A stretch of DNA of 64,000 nucleotides from the NCBI GenBank assembly GCA_000773965.1, contig JRUP01000011.1, positions 100,034-164,033 on the forward strand, given 5' to 3'. Source of the DNA: Enterobacter cancerogenus (GTDB lineage Bacteria; Pseudomonadota; Gammaproteobacteria; Enterobacterales; Enterobacteriaceae). This document shows, in pieces, positions 36,273 through 45,516 of the stretch. The notes below the pieces were generated by a model. That model did no database searches, was not told where the DNA came from, and worked only from the letters and a program-made list of their open reading frames with translations. The number at the start of each line of letters is the position of its first letter. Position 1 is the stretch's first letter. Made by a program: the position numbers and the translations under genes.

Positions 36273-37499
36273 ATGATGCAGCCGCAGTCACTTAATGGCG
36301 AACTGGAAGCCAGCACGCAGCATGAAAATCCGCTGGTGGCGATTGCCAATCCCTTGATCAACTCCATTGCCCAGCTACGCCATTCGGTCTCCCACGACAA
36401 TCCGGCGGGCCTGCGTCAGCAGTTAATCGATCTGGTGCGGCGCTTTGAGGTGGCGTGCCAGCAGGCACAACTGCCGTATGAAACCATTGTCGGGGCGCGT
36501 TACTGCCTTTGCACTTCACTGGACGAGGCAGCAGCACTGACGCCGTGGGGCAGCCGCGATGTCTGGCCGCGCAGCGGATTGCTGGTGACCTTCCATAACG
36601 AAACCTGGGGCGGCGAGAAGTTCTTTCAGCTGTTGGCGCGCCTGTCACAGCATCCGCAGCAAAACATCCTGCTGCTGGAGCTGATGAACGCCTGCCTGCT
36701 GCTGGGCTTCGAAGGGCGTTACCGCATCATGGAAAACGGCCGCACGCAGCTGGAAACCCTGAAGTTGCGTCTGCTGCAGTTGATTCGCTCGGTGCGTGGC
36801 CCCTACCCACCACCGCTTTCGCCACAACCACTGGATGAACCGGTGCTGCAGAAATTATGGAAGCCGCTGATTCCACTGTGGAGCTTTGCTGCGCTGCTGG
36901 CGCTGCTGGGATGCGCGGTCTACATCACGCTGAACTGGCGCCTAAATCATTTTACCGCACCGGTGCTCTCGGCCATTTATCAAACCGACCTGCCGAAAGT
37001 CGATATCGCGCGCCCTGCGGCTCCCGCTGCACCGGCACTCGACTTACGTCATTTCCTTGCGCCGGAGATCGCTGAGGGACTGGTCACGGTCAACGATGAA
37101 GCCACCCGCAGCGTGGTGCTGCTGCGCGGCGACGGTCTGTTTGACTCTGCGGCCACCACTATCCGCGATCGCTACCGCCCGGTGATCCGCCGCATTGCAC
37201 AGGCGATGGACAACGTTAACGGTCAGATTCGCGTCAGTGGTTACACCGATAACGTTCCGATCCGCAGCGCGCGCTTTAACTCTAACTACGCGCTGTCACT
37301 GGCGCGCGCTCAGTCGGTGCAGGAGATGCTGGCCCAGGATCTGCGCCAGCCACAGCGCATCATCGTTGAGGGACGCGGAGAGAGCAATCCGCTGGCAGCG
37401 AACGATTCCGCTGCCAATCGTGCGCGCAACCGCCGTGTTGAAATCACGCTGCTGGTCGCGCCGAAACAGACTGAATCTGAACTCAACAGCGTGCATTAA
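36273..37499 (+). CDS. tssL: T6SS inner-membrane protein TssL with C-terminal OmpA domain
   Basis: Protein of 408 residues. Residues about 1-195 are the DotU/IcmH cytoplasmic domain (GARYCLCTSLDEAAALTPWG, WGGEKFFQLL). One membrane helix lies at about 198-220. The periplasmic part ends in an OmpA-like peptidoglycan-binding domain from about 285 (GDGLFDSAAT, VSGYTDNVPI, RNRRVEITL). The fused OmpA domain replaces a separate TagL protein. It partners with TssM and TssJ. Confidence 0.94.
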   Translation: MMQPQSLNGELEASTQHENPLVAIANPLINSIAQLRHSVSHDNPAGLRQQLIDLVRRFEVACQQAQLPYETIVGARYCLCTSLDEAAALTPWGSRDVWPRSGLLVTFHNETWGGEKFFQLLARLSQHPQQNILLLELMNACLLLGFEGRYRIMENGRTQLETLKLRLLQLIRSVRGPYPPPLSPQPLDEPVLQKLWKPLIPLWSFAALLALLGCAVYITLNWRLNHFTAPVLSAIYQTDLPKVDIARPAAPAAPALDLRHFLAPEIAEGLVTVNDEATRSVVLLRGDGLFDSAATTIRDRYRPVIRRIAQAMDNVNGQIRVSGYTDNVPIRSARFNSNYALSLARAQSVQEMLAQDLRQPQRIIVEGRGESNPLAANDSAANRARNRRVEITLLVAPKQTESELNSVH

Positions 37500-37510
37500 A
37501 AGGAATAGCC

Positions 37511-40500
37511 ATGATTCGCACTGTCTTTTCCATCGCCACCAGCCGTCTGATGTGGAGCGGCCTGGGCATTACAGCACTCTGTTTGCTGATCTGGACCGTG
37601 GGTCCACTGGTGGCGATTGGGGATTATCGTCCGCTAGAGTCGGCGCTGTATCGTTACATCGCCATCGCCGTGCTTTACGCACTGTGGATTAGCTACCGCG
37701 TCGTCCCTCGTTTGTGGCGTCGCTGGCAGAACCGTCGCCTGGTGCAAAAAATGGCACCGGCGCCAACGGCAACTGACGAGCACGATGAGATGTCAGCCGA
37801 ACACCCACTGGCCGAGCGATTCAGTGAGGCAACGCAACTGCTGCGTCAGGCGCGTTTCAACCGTCCGGAGAGCCGCCGCTGGCCGCGCTGGATGCAGAAG
37901 CTCAATCGCCAGTATCTCTATCAATTGCCGTGGTACATGCTGATTGGCGCACCGGGTGCAGGTAAAACCACCGCGCTGGTCAACTCGGGTCTGCACTTCC
38001 CGCTGGCCGCGCAGTTTGGCAAAACCGCACTGCGTGGCGTCGCCGGTACGCGTCACTGTGACTGGTGGTTCACCGACGAAGCGATTCTGCTGGACACCGC
38101 CGGCCGCTACACCACGCAAGAGAGCGACCGTCAGCAGGATGCGCAAGAGTGGCGCAGCTTTATGGGATTGCTGAAAAAGTATCGCCCACGCCAGCCGGTG
38201 AATGGCGCGATCATCACCATCAGCGTCGGCGATTTACTTAGCGAGTCCGAAGAAGCGCGCCACCAGCAGGCCAGCGCCCTGCGTAAACGCCTGCTGGAAT
38301 TACGCGATCAGCTGGCAATCCCCTTCCCGGTTTACGTATTGGTCACCAAATCTGATCTGCTCAAAGGGTTTACCGCCAGTTTTGGGGCGATGAACAAGGC
38401 TCAGCGCGATCAGATTTGGGGCTTTACCTGGCCATGGAGCGATCAGCAACTGGCGGTGGGAAGCGAATTCGAGCCGCAGTTTGACCGCTTGCATCAGCGT
38501 CTGGATGCCGGTCTGGCAGATCTGATGATCCACGAACATGACAGCGTAAAACGCGCCGAAATGTATCTGTTCCCACAAGAGTTTCTCGCCCTGAAACCCT
38601 TGTTGAAACACTACCTCGACGTGGTGTTTGCCACCTCCGGCTATGATGCAAAGCTGATTCCGCGCGGCGTCTACTTCACCAGCGGCACCCAGGAGGGCCT
38701 GCCGTTTGACCGCGTGATGGGCCAGATGAGCCGCGCGCTGGGCTTGCCCGCGCTGCGAGCCGCCAACAACGAACCGGCGCAACCCGGCCACGGTCAGAGT
38801 TTCTTCCTGCATCAAATGCTGACCGAAGTGGTGTTCAAAGAAGCCGGTCTGGCGGGCATCAATCGCTGGTGGGCGGTGCGAAATCGCCTGGTGCATCTGA
38901 TCACCTACGGCGTGCTGGCACTGCTGCTGTTGCTGGCGCTGATCGCCTGGTTTACCAGCTATCACCACAACAAGGGTTATCTGGCTGACGTGCAGCAGCG
39001 TGTCCCAGACATTGAGAAGCAGAGCAAGGCGCTGTCCCCGCTCAATGGCGAAAACATCTTCTCACAGTTGCCGTTCCTTAATAGCCTGGCGGGCCTGCCC
39101 AACAGCGACAAGCTTACCGATTTGCAACAGCCGCCACTTAGCTGGCGTGCTGGCTTGTATCGCGGTGAAGAGGTCTCCACCGCGTCGGATTCGCTCTATC
39201 AGCGTGCGCTGGAACAGATGCTGCTGCCGGTGATTGCCCGCAACATCACCGACTGGCTGCGCAGCGACAACGGCAGTGACGTCGATTACAGCTATGAAGC
39301 GCTGAAAGCCTATCAGATGCTGTATCTGCCGCAGCATTACGACGGCAAGTTCCTCCACGCCTGGGTAATGCTCAACGTGCAGCGCACCCAGGGTGCCAAT
39401 GCGCCACAGGCACAGCTCAAAGCGCTGGATTATCACCTCGGCCAACTGCTTGATGACAAGATCAACGCTTCACCGTTTGAGCGCGATGAACCCCTGGTAG
39501 TGCGACAGATCGAGATGATCAGCCGTTCCCCACTCTCCACGCGGGTTTACGGTCGCCTCAAACGCCTGCTGATGCCGCGTGTTAATCCGGGTGTTAGCGT
39601 AATCAACCTGAGTGGTGCGCAGACCGAGCTGGTGTTCAGCCGCAAAAGCGGGCAACCGCTGACCGAAGCGATTCCCGGCTTCTTCAACCCTGCCGGTTAC
39701 TGGGGACCGTTCAACAGCAACATCAAGAATGTGGCAGCCAGTTTGTTACAGGAAGATCGCTGGGTGCTGACCCGTCGTGAAAGTGCTGATGAGCAAAACA
39801 CCCTCGAAGAGACGGTGCGCCGACTTTACCTCGACGACTATATGCGTCAGTGGGATGCGCTGCTGCAGGATATTCAGCTGCAGCCAATCAATAACCTCGG
39901 CGAACGCATCAACACCGCACGCCTGCTATCGGGACGGACTTCACCCCTGCGCCAGCTGATCATTAACCTCAGCCGCAACCTGACGTTGACGCCACCGGAA
40001 GATGAAAAAGAGAAACAGGATAAGCCGTCGCTGCTGGAACGCAGCACCCACTATGTGAATAACAACGCCACCGCCACGCTGCAGGCGCTGTTCCGCGCAC
40101 GCAAAGCGGCGCAGAGCGGCAACATTGAAGCGCCGGAACAGCGGGTCATGGCGCACTACGCCAGCATTATTGAACAGGCGCAGGTGAGCGACCCGAAAGA
40201 GAGCAGTATCCCGTTTGATGCGCAGTTGAAAGATATCGACGACCTGTATAGCTATCTCACTGCGGTGCAGGATGCCAGCAACAGCGGCATGTCGCCTCCT
40301 GACAGCAGCATCATTTCACGGATGCAGGCCGATGCCGGACGCCAGCCAGAGCCGTTCCGCACGCTGCTGCTGGAGCTGGCGGTCGGTGCCAGCAGCGACA
40401 CGCAAAAGCGCACCATGAGCAATATGCAGAAGCGGGCGGGCGTGGAAGTCGGCAGCTTTTGCCGCAGCGCGATTGCCGGACGCTATCCGTTTAATCACAA

Positions 40501-41104
40501 CTCCGGCACCGATGTCACCCCCGACGATCTGGCACGGATGTTCGCGCCGGGAACCGGGCTGATGGACAGCTTCTTCCGCGATAATCTCGCCAGCAAGGTG
40601 GACACCACCCACAGCAACTGGCGCTACGCTCCTGGCGTCGATGGAAAAACGTTACCCGGTGGCACCACGCTGTTGCGCCCGTTCCAGCAGGCGCAGGCGA
40701 TTCGTGAAGCCCTGTTTGCCAATGGGTCGAACACGCCGTCCTATCGCCTGACCATCACGCCAATCAGCATGGACAACAGCATTCTCAATCTGACGCTGGA
40801 TGTTGACGGCCAAATCATCCGTTACAGCCATGGCCCGCAAACCCCTCAGGTGGTGAACTGGCCCGGTAACGGTAATACCCAACAGGTGCGTATGCAGATT
40901 GGTCTGACCGACGGCACCACTAACACCCTGAATACCAGCGGACCCTGGGCGCTTAATCGCCTGTTCGACAAAGCCAGCCTGCATCCGGGCAGCAGTCAGC
41001 GTCAGCAGGCAACCTTCTCGCTCGGCGGCCATCAGATTGTATTGGCGTACACCCCTAACAGCGTGCGTAACCCGCTGCAACTGCCGGGGTTTAGCTGCCC
41101 ATGA
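37511..41104 (+). CDS. tssM: T6SS inner-membrane protein TssM (IcmF)
   Basis: Large membrane-complex component of 1197 residues. Two N-terminal membrane helices lie at about residues 14-58. The cytoplasmic NTPase-like domain has Walker A GAPGAGKTT at about residues 146-154 and a DTAGRY motif near 196. A third membrane helix at about 460-482 leads to the large periplasmic region that meets TssJ. Walker residues look intact, unlike some IcmF proteins. The stop overlaps the tagF start as ATGA. Confidence 0.95.
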   Translation: MIRTVFSIATSRLMWSGLGITALCLLIWTVGPLVAIGDYRPLESALYRYIAIAVLYALWISYRVVPRLWRRWQNRRLVQKMAPAPTATDEHDEMSAEHPLAERFSEATQLLRQARFNRPESRRWPRWMQKLNRQYLYQLPWYMLIGAPGAGKTTALVNSGLHFPLAAQFGKTALRGVAGTRHCDWWFTDEAILLDTAGRYTTQESDRQQDAQEWRSFMGLLKKYRPRQPVNGAIITISVGDLLSESEEARHQQASALRKRLLELRDQLAIPFPVYVLVTKSDLLKGFTASFGAMNKAQRDQIWGFTWPWSDQQLAVGSEFEPQFDRLHQRLDAGLADLMIHEHDSVKRAEMYLFPQEFLALKPLLKHYLDVVFATSGYDAKLIPRGVYFTSGTQEGLPFDRVMGQMSRALGLPALRAANNEPAQPGHGQSFFLHQMLTEVVFKEAGLAGINRWWAVRNRLVHLITYGVLALLLLLALIAWFTSYHHNKGYLADVQQRVPDIEKQSKALSPLNGENIFSQLPFLNSLAGLPNSDKLTDLQQPPLSWRAGLYRGEEVSTASDSLYQRALEQMLLPVIARNITDWLRSDNGSDVDYSYEALKAYQMLYLPQHYDGKFLHAWVMLNVQRTQGANAPQAQLKALDYHLGQLLDDKINASPFERDEPLVVRQIEMISRSPLSTRVYGRLKRLLMPRVNPGVSVINLSGAQTELVFSRKSGQPLTEAIPGFFNPAGYWGPFNSNIKNVAASLLQEDRWVLTRRESADEQNTLEETVRRLYLDDYMRQWDALLQDIQLQPINNLGERINTARLLSGRTSPLRQLIINLSRNLTLTPPEDEKEKQDKPSLLERSTHYVNNNATATLQALFRARKAAQSGNIEAPEQRVMAHYASIIEQAQVSDPKESSIPFDAQLKDIDDLYSYLTAVQDASNSGMSPPDSSIISRMQADAGRQPEPFRTLLLELAVGASSDTQKRTMSNMQKRAGVEVGSFCRSAIAGRYPFNHNSGTDVTPDDLARMFAPGTGLMDSFFRDNLASKVDTTHSNWRYAPGVDGKTLPGGTTLLRPFQQAQAIREALFANGSNTPSYRLTITPISMDNSILNLTLDVDGQIIRYSHGPQTPQVVNWPGNGNTQQVRMQIGLTDGTTNTLNTSGPWALNRLFDKASLHPGSSQRQQATFSLGGHQIVLAYTPNSVRNPLQLPGFSCP

Positions 41105-41778
41105 TGACCTTAAACGACGCCTCTTTTGGCTGGTACGGCAAATTACCCGGCAGCGGAGACTTTATGCGCCGCCGCCTGCCGACGCGGCTGGTTAACAGCT
41201 GGGCACAATGGTTTCAAAGCAGTCTGCCACGTCTGGCGCAGCAGCCAGCAACCGGACGCGCGCCGGTGTGGAATTTCATTGTCCCTGCCACGCTCGGTGT
41301 CCCCATGATTCAGATGGGCTGCTTGTTGCCCACCCGTGATCGCGTCGGTCGCCAGTACCCGCTTTGCGCCATGCAGTTGTTTACCCCGGAACACTGGCAC
41401 AACCTGCAGCTACACACGGCGGGCGACTGGTATTACCAATTGGGTAAAACCCTGACGCTGGCGGTGCAAAATCGCTACAGCGGCGATCAGCTGGATGCCG
41501 CCCTCAATGCCTTGCCGCCGCAACTGGCGCGGCCGCCGCAGTCAGATGTGTTTGATGTGATTGGCTACCAGGACACCCCTTGCACTCTCAACTGGCCGCA
41601 GGTGGTCCACTACTTCGATCCGGCGCAATACAGCAGCTTTTGGTGGAGTAATCAGAGCGACGGCAGTGCGTTTTATAGCCATTCACACAGCGGCAACTTC
41701 ACTACCCAACTTTTTCTGCGCCTGTTCAATCCACCCCACGCCAGCCGCGGCGAACCGCCGCTGTTTGGCCAGTTTTAA
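41101..41778 (+). CDS. tagF: T6SS post-translational regulator TagF
   Basis: Cytoplasmic protein of 225 residues with the TagF signature FGWYGKLPGSGDFMRRRLP at the N-terminus. TagF represses T6SS firing, in Pseudomonas by sequestering Fha, independently of the kinase pathway. The FHA, PppA and PpkA genes are all in this locus, so both control routes may coexist. Coupled to tssM by a four-base overlap. Confidence 0.9.
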   Translation: MMTLNDASFGWYGKLPGSGDFMRRRLPTRLVNSWAQWFQSSLPRLAQQPATGRAPVWNFIVPATLGVPMIQMGCLLPTRDRVGRQYPLCAMQLFTPEHWHNLQLHTAGDWYYQLGKTLTLAVQNRYSGDQLDAALNALPPQLARPPQSDVFDVIGYQDTPCTLNWPQVVHYFDPAQYSSFWWSNQSDGSAFYSHSHSGNFTTQLFLRLFNPPHASRGEPPLFGQF

Positions 41779-41789
41779 CGGTGAAAAAC

Positions 41790-42809
41790 ATGAATGTCGA
41801 TGCCCTTCTTGAACCGCTGCGTGACGATGCCCCCTGTGGCGATGACCTGGAATATGACGCGGCCTTTATGGCGCTGGAACAGGCGCGCAGCGGCAAAGCC
41901 GAGCAGCAGTTTGGCAACACTATCATCCCCGCTGAGCCGCCAGACTGGCAGCAGGTGGCACAGCAGGCAGAACAGTTACTGACCCGCACCCGCGATATCC
42001 GTTTGTTGCTGATCCTCAGTGAAGCCTGGACGCACACCAAAGGCCTGAGCGGATGTGCCGCAGGACTCACGCTGCTGAGTGAAGCGCTGACTCGCTACTG
42101 GCCGACGCTGCATCCGGCGCTGGAGTTTGATGGCGAGCCGGATCTGCTGATGCGCGTCAGTGCCCTGGCTGCGCTCGGGCCGCAGTCGGGTTTCAGCCGT
42201 GCGCTGCGCAACTGTTGGTTGATCAAAAGCAGCACCGGCGAGATCACCCTGCGTGATGCCATTGCCCTGCTGGACGGCAGCAAAGCCGAAGTCAGCGATT
42301 TTCCTGGCGGCGTGCCGCGCCTGCGTGAGTCATTACAGCAACCTGACCACGCCAGCGCTGCCGCTATTCGCACCCTGGCGCAACACTTCACCACATTGCG
42401 CCTCTGTCTTGAGCAGCATCTGGATACCGCCGATATGCCCGACCTGGCCGCCACGGAGAAGGCGCTGGCGCTGCTACTGCCGTTGTTGCCGACACAAGCA
42501 GCATCGCCAGTGGAGGAGACCCCGGCGCCTGACACTGTGCAGGCAGAACCCGAGCATTCCACCCAATCGGCGCCCCTGTCCGCCGCGCTGAACTGGCAAC
42601 AGGTGCCACTCAACTCCCGCGCGGATGCGGAACTGATGCTGGAAAAAGTGCGCCTCTACTTTCAGCAGCACGAACCGAGCCATCCGGCCCCGATCATGCT
42701 GGAGCGCGTGCAGCGCCTGATTCAGCTCGATTTCCTCGACATTATTCGTGACCTGGCGCCCGACGCCGTCACCCAACTGCAGGGCCTGTTTGGCCGTGCG
42801 GGCGAATAA
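41790..42809 (+). CDS. tssA: T6SS baseplate/tail-assembly protein TssA
   Basis: Protein of 339 residues. The N-terminal ImpA domain is clear (LLEPLRDDAPCGDDLEYD, DIRLLLILSEAWTHTKGLSG, YWPTLHPALEFDGEPDLLMR). A Pro/Glu/Ala-rich linker near residues 235-265 leads to a C-terminal domain ending RVQRLIQLDFLDIIRDLAPD. TssA primes baseplate and sheath assembly. Translation may begin at ATG 41790 or GTG 41781; the former is preferred for codon and spacing reasons. Confidence 0.9.
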   Translation: MNVDALLEPLRDDAPCGDDLEYDAAFMALEQARSGKAEQQFGNTIIPAEPPDWQQVAQQAEQLLTRTRDIRLLLILSEAWTHTKGLSGCAAGLTLLSEALTRYWPTLHPALEFDGEPDLLMRVSALAALGPQSGFSRALRNCWLIKSSTGEITLRDAIALLDGSKAEVSDFPGGVPRLRESLQQPDHASAAAIRTLAQHFTTLRLCLEQHLDTADMPDLAATEKALALLLPLLPTQAASPVEETPAPDTVQAEPEHSTQSAPLSAALNWQQVPLNSRADAELMLEKVRLYFQQHEPSHPAPIMLERVQRLIQLDFLDIIRDLAPDAVTQLQGLFGRAGE

Positions 42810-42847
42810 AACGCCTGATGTCAGGCACATAACTCATGGAGAACACT

Positions 42848-43408
42848 ATGGCTAACTTCCCCACCATTAAACGCGCCCGCAGTGGACAGAAGTTCATCTC
42901 GCGCAACCGTGCGCCACGCGTGCAGATTGAGTATGACGTGGAGATCTACGGCTCAGACCGCAAGGTTCAGCTGCCTTTCGTGATGGGCGTGATGGCTGAT
43001 TTAGTGGGGCAACCCATCGAAGATCAGCCGGAGATCGCCGAGCGTAAGTTCCTTGAAGTGGATATCGATAACTTCGATGAGCGCATGAAAGCGTTGAAGC
43101 CCCATCTGGCGTATCACGTTGATAACACTCTGACCGGCGAAGGAAAAGTCGGTGTGGATCTGACCTTCAACAGCATGGACGACTTCCTGCCCGATGCCAT
43201 TGTGCGCCGTGTTGAGCCGCTCAATGAGCTGCTGGAAGCGCGTACGCAACTCTCCAACCTGCTCTCTTACATGGATGGCAAAAACGGTGCTGAAGCGCTG
43301 ATCGCCGAAGTGCTTCAAAACCCGACCTTAATGAAATCGTTGGCCACCGCACCAAAGCCAGCCACCGCCTCAAATCAAGACAGCGAAACGGAGAAACACG
43401 ATGAGTAA
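42848..43408 (+). CDS. tssB: T6SS contractile sheath small subunit TssB
   Basis: Sheath protein of 186 residues (VipA). RVQIEYDVEIYGSDRKVQLP and FVMGVMADLVG at the N-terminus are the family signature, and the C-terminal helix region LNELLEARTQLSNLLSYMDG is complete. It pairs with TssC to form the sheath. GGAGAAC precedes ATG 42848. It overlaps tssC by eight bases. Confidence 0.96.
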   Translation: MANFPTIKRARSGQKFISRNRAPRVQIEYDVEIYGSDRKVQLPFVMGVMADLVGQPIEDQPEIAERKFLEVDIDNFDERMKALKPHLAYHVDNTLTGEGKVGVDLTFNSMDDFLPDAIVRRVEPLNELLEARTQLSNLLSYMDGKNGAEALIAEVLQNPTLMKSLATAPKPATASNQDSETEKHDE

Positions 43409-44900
43409 TACCGCATCCCAAAGTGCACGCCTGCAAACGGAAACCGTCACGCAGAGCGACTTCAGTGCGCTGTTAAACAAAGAGTTTCGCCCGAATAACG
43501 ACCAGGCGCGTGATGCCATCTCGCAGGCAGTTCAAACCCTGGCTGAACAGGCGTTAGAAAACAGCCTGCCGGTGTCCGACGACGCCTACCGCACGATTCA
43601 GGCACTGATCGCCGAGATCGACGCCAAATTGTCGCAGCAGGTCAACGCCATTATGCACCACGAGAGTTTTCAGCAGCTCGAAGGCGCCTGGCGCGGCCTG
43701 CACTATCTGGTGAACAACACCGAAACCGACGAGATGCTGAAAATCCGCGTGATGAGCATCAGCAAACGTGAGTTGAGCCGCACGCTGAAGCGCTACAAAG
43801 GCGTGGGCTGGGATCAGAGCCCGCTGTTCAAGAAAATCTACGAAGAAGAGTACGGTCAGTTTGGTGGCGAGCCGTATGGCTGTCTGGTGGGCGATTACTA
43901 TTTCGACCACAGTCCACCAGATGTTGAACTGCTGGGCGAACTGGCAAAAATTGGCGCCGCCGCGCACTGTCCGGTGATCACCGGTGCGGCACCGAGTGCA
44001 TTGCAAATGGAGTCGTGGCAAGAGCTGGCGAACCCACGTGATATCACCAAAATCTTCTCCAACACCGAATACGCCGCCTGGCGCACGCTGCGTGAAAGTG
44101 AAGATACCCGCTACCTCGGCCTGGTGATGCCGCGCTTCCTGGCTCGTTTGCCGTATGGCGTGCGCACCAATCCAGTGGATAGCTTCGACTTCACTGAAGA
44201 CACCGAAGGCGCCACCCACAAGAATTACACCTGGGCCAACGCGGCTTACGCAATGGCGGCCAATATTAACCGCTCATTCAAACAGTTTGGCTGGAGCACC
44301 TCGATTCGCGGCGTCGAGTCCGGCGGTTCGGTGGAGAACCTGCCGTGCCACGTGTTCCCGACCGATGACGGCGGCGTGGACATGAAATGCCCGACGGAAA
44401 TCGCTATCAGCGATCGTCGTGAAGCGGAACTGGCGAAAAACGGTTTCATTCCACTGGTGCATCGCAAGAACTCTGACTTTGCGGCCTTTATCGGCGCGCA
44501 ATCGCTGCAAAAGCCCGAAGATTACTACGATGCTGATGCCGCCGCCAATGCGCAACTGGCGGCGCGCCTGCCGTACCTGTTCGCCTGCTGCCGCTTCGCC
44601 CATTACCTGAAGTGCATCGTGCGCGACAAGATCGGTTCCTTCCAGGAGCGTGCCGACATGGAGCGCTGGCTCAACTCGTGGATTATCCGCTACGTCGATG
44701 GCGATCCGGTTAACTCCACGCAGGAAACCAAAGCGCGTAAGCCGCTGGCCGATGCCCGCGTCACCGTGGAAGAGCAGGAGGACAATCCGGGCTACTACGC
44801 TGCCAAGTTCTTCCTGCGTCCGCATTACCAACTTGAAGGCCTGACGGTATCTCTGCGTCTGGTTTCGAAATTACCTTCGCTGAAACAACAGCAAGGGTAA
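43401..44900 (+). CDS. tssC: T6SS contractile sheath large subunit TssC
   Basis: Sheath protein of 499 residues (VipB). LEGAWRGLHYLVNNTETDEMLKI-type core, FGGEPYGCLVGDYYF and PYLFACCRFAHYLKCIVRDK are family motifs (quoted in part). It follows tssB with an eight-base overlap and GGAG seven bases before its start. A stem-loop with a T-run follows its stop. Confidence 0.96.
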   Translation: MSNTASQSARLQTETVTQSDFSALLNKEFRPNNDQARDAISQAVQTLAEQALENSLPVSDDAYRTIQALIAEIDAKLSQQVNAIMHHESFQQLEGAWRGLHYLVNNTETDEMLKIRVMSISKRELSRTLKRYKGVGWDQSPLFKKIYEEEYGQFGGEPYGCLVGDYYFDHSPPDVELLGELAKIGAAAHCPVITGAAPSALQMESWQELANPRDITKIFSNTEYAAWRTLRESEDTRYLGLVMPRFLARLPYGVRTNPVDSFDFTEDTEGATHKNYTWANAAYAMAANINRSFKQFGWSTSIRGVESGGSVENLPCHVFPTDDGGVDMKCPTEIAISDRREAELAKNGFIPLVHRKNSDFAAFIGAQSLQKPEDYYDADAAANAQLAARLPYLFACCRFAHYLKCIVRDKIGSFQERADMERWLNSWIIRYVDGDPVNSTQETKARKPLADARVTVEEQEDNPGYYAAKFFLRPHYQLEGLTVSLRLVSKLPSLKQQQG

Positions 44901-44908
44901 AACCCTCT

Positions 44909-44934
44909 GGGCGCACGTTCCCGCCCATTTTTTG
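44909..44934 (+). terminator. Hairpin with T-run between tssC and hcp
   Basis: TGGGCG (44909-44914), eight-base loop, CGCCCA (44923-44928) and six T (44929-44934). A short intrinsic terminator-like structure inside the T6SS operon; it may attenuate read-through or mark a separate hcp transcript. Confidence 0.55.
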
Positions 44935-44964
44935 CTTGAAAATGACTAAAGGAGTTCGACCCGC

Positions 44965-45447
44965 ATGACCATCGCAATGTATCTGAAGCCAGAAGGCGTT
45001 GAAGGTGAATCTAAAGACTCGGCGCACACCGGCTGGATCGACATTCTCTCTTTCAACTGGGGTGCCAACCAGCCAAACAACATGAGCGTGGGCGGCGGCG
45101 GCGGTGCAGGTAAAGTGAATTATCAGGATCTGCACGTGCACGCCCGTATCGACAAAGCCACGCCAACGCTGATGCTGTATTGCTCCAACGGTAAGCATAT
45201 CCCTACTCTGGAGTTCCATGTCACCAAAGCCGGTGGCTCACAGATCATCTACAACAAAATCAACCTGACCGAAGTGCTGGTCACCAGCGTGCAGTTCACC
45301 GGTTCACGTGATGACGACACCGTGGGCATCGAGTACTCGTTCCAGGCTGCGCAGGTGGAAGAGATCTACACCCAGCAGTCCGAAGACGGTGCCGCCGGTG
45401 CCGATACCACCTTCGGCTGGAACATCAAAACCAACACCGCGTCTTAA
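44965..45447 (+). CDS. hcp: T6SS tail-tube protein Hcp (TssD)
   Basis: Tube subunit of 160 residues. Typical motifs are MTIAMYLKPEGVEGESKDS, DLHVHARIDKATP, LTEVLVTSVQFTGS and EYSFQAAQVEEIY. AAAGGAG lies upstream with fairly long spacing. Hairpins lie on both sides of the gene, which suits the need for much more Hcp than other components. No C-terminal effector extension. Confidence 0.96.
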   Translation: MTIAMYLKPEGVEGESKDSAHTGWIDILSFNWGANQPNNMSVGGGGGAGKVNYQDLHVHARIDKATPTLMLYCSNGKHIPTLEFHVTKAGGSQIIYNKINLTEVLVTSVQFTGSRDDDTVGIEYSFQAAQVEEIYTQQSEDGAAGADTTFGWNIKTNTAS

Positions 45448-45467
45448 TCGTTTCAAGCTATTTGCAC

Positions 45468-45489
45468 GGGCGTCCCGAACGGGGCGCCC
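45468..45489 (+). promoter_or_regulatory. Stem-loop after hcp
   Basis: GGGCGTCCC (45468-45476) pairs with GGGGCGCCC (45481-45489) through nine positions including one G-T, with loop GAAC. No long T-run follows, so it may protect the hcp 3' end or cause partial termination before the FHA gene. Confidence 0.5.
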
Positions 45490-45516
45490 ACGCAGACAAT
45501 TTTGCAGGTAAAGCCT

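Noticed and set aside
38300-38968. 222-codon minus-strand ORF inside tssM
   Set aside because: Antisense shadow of a well-supported gene with no domain, signal or ribosome site of its own.
43554-44219. 221-codon minus-strand ORF inside tssC
   Set aside because: Antisense to the conserved TssC core; explained by high-GC codon bias.
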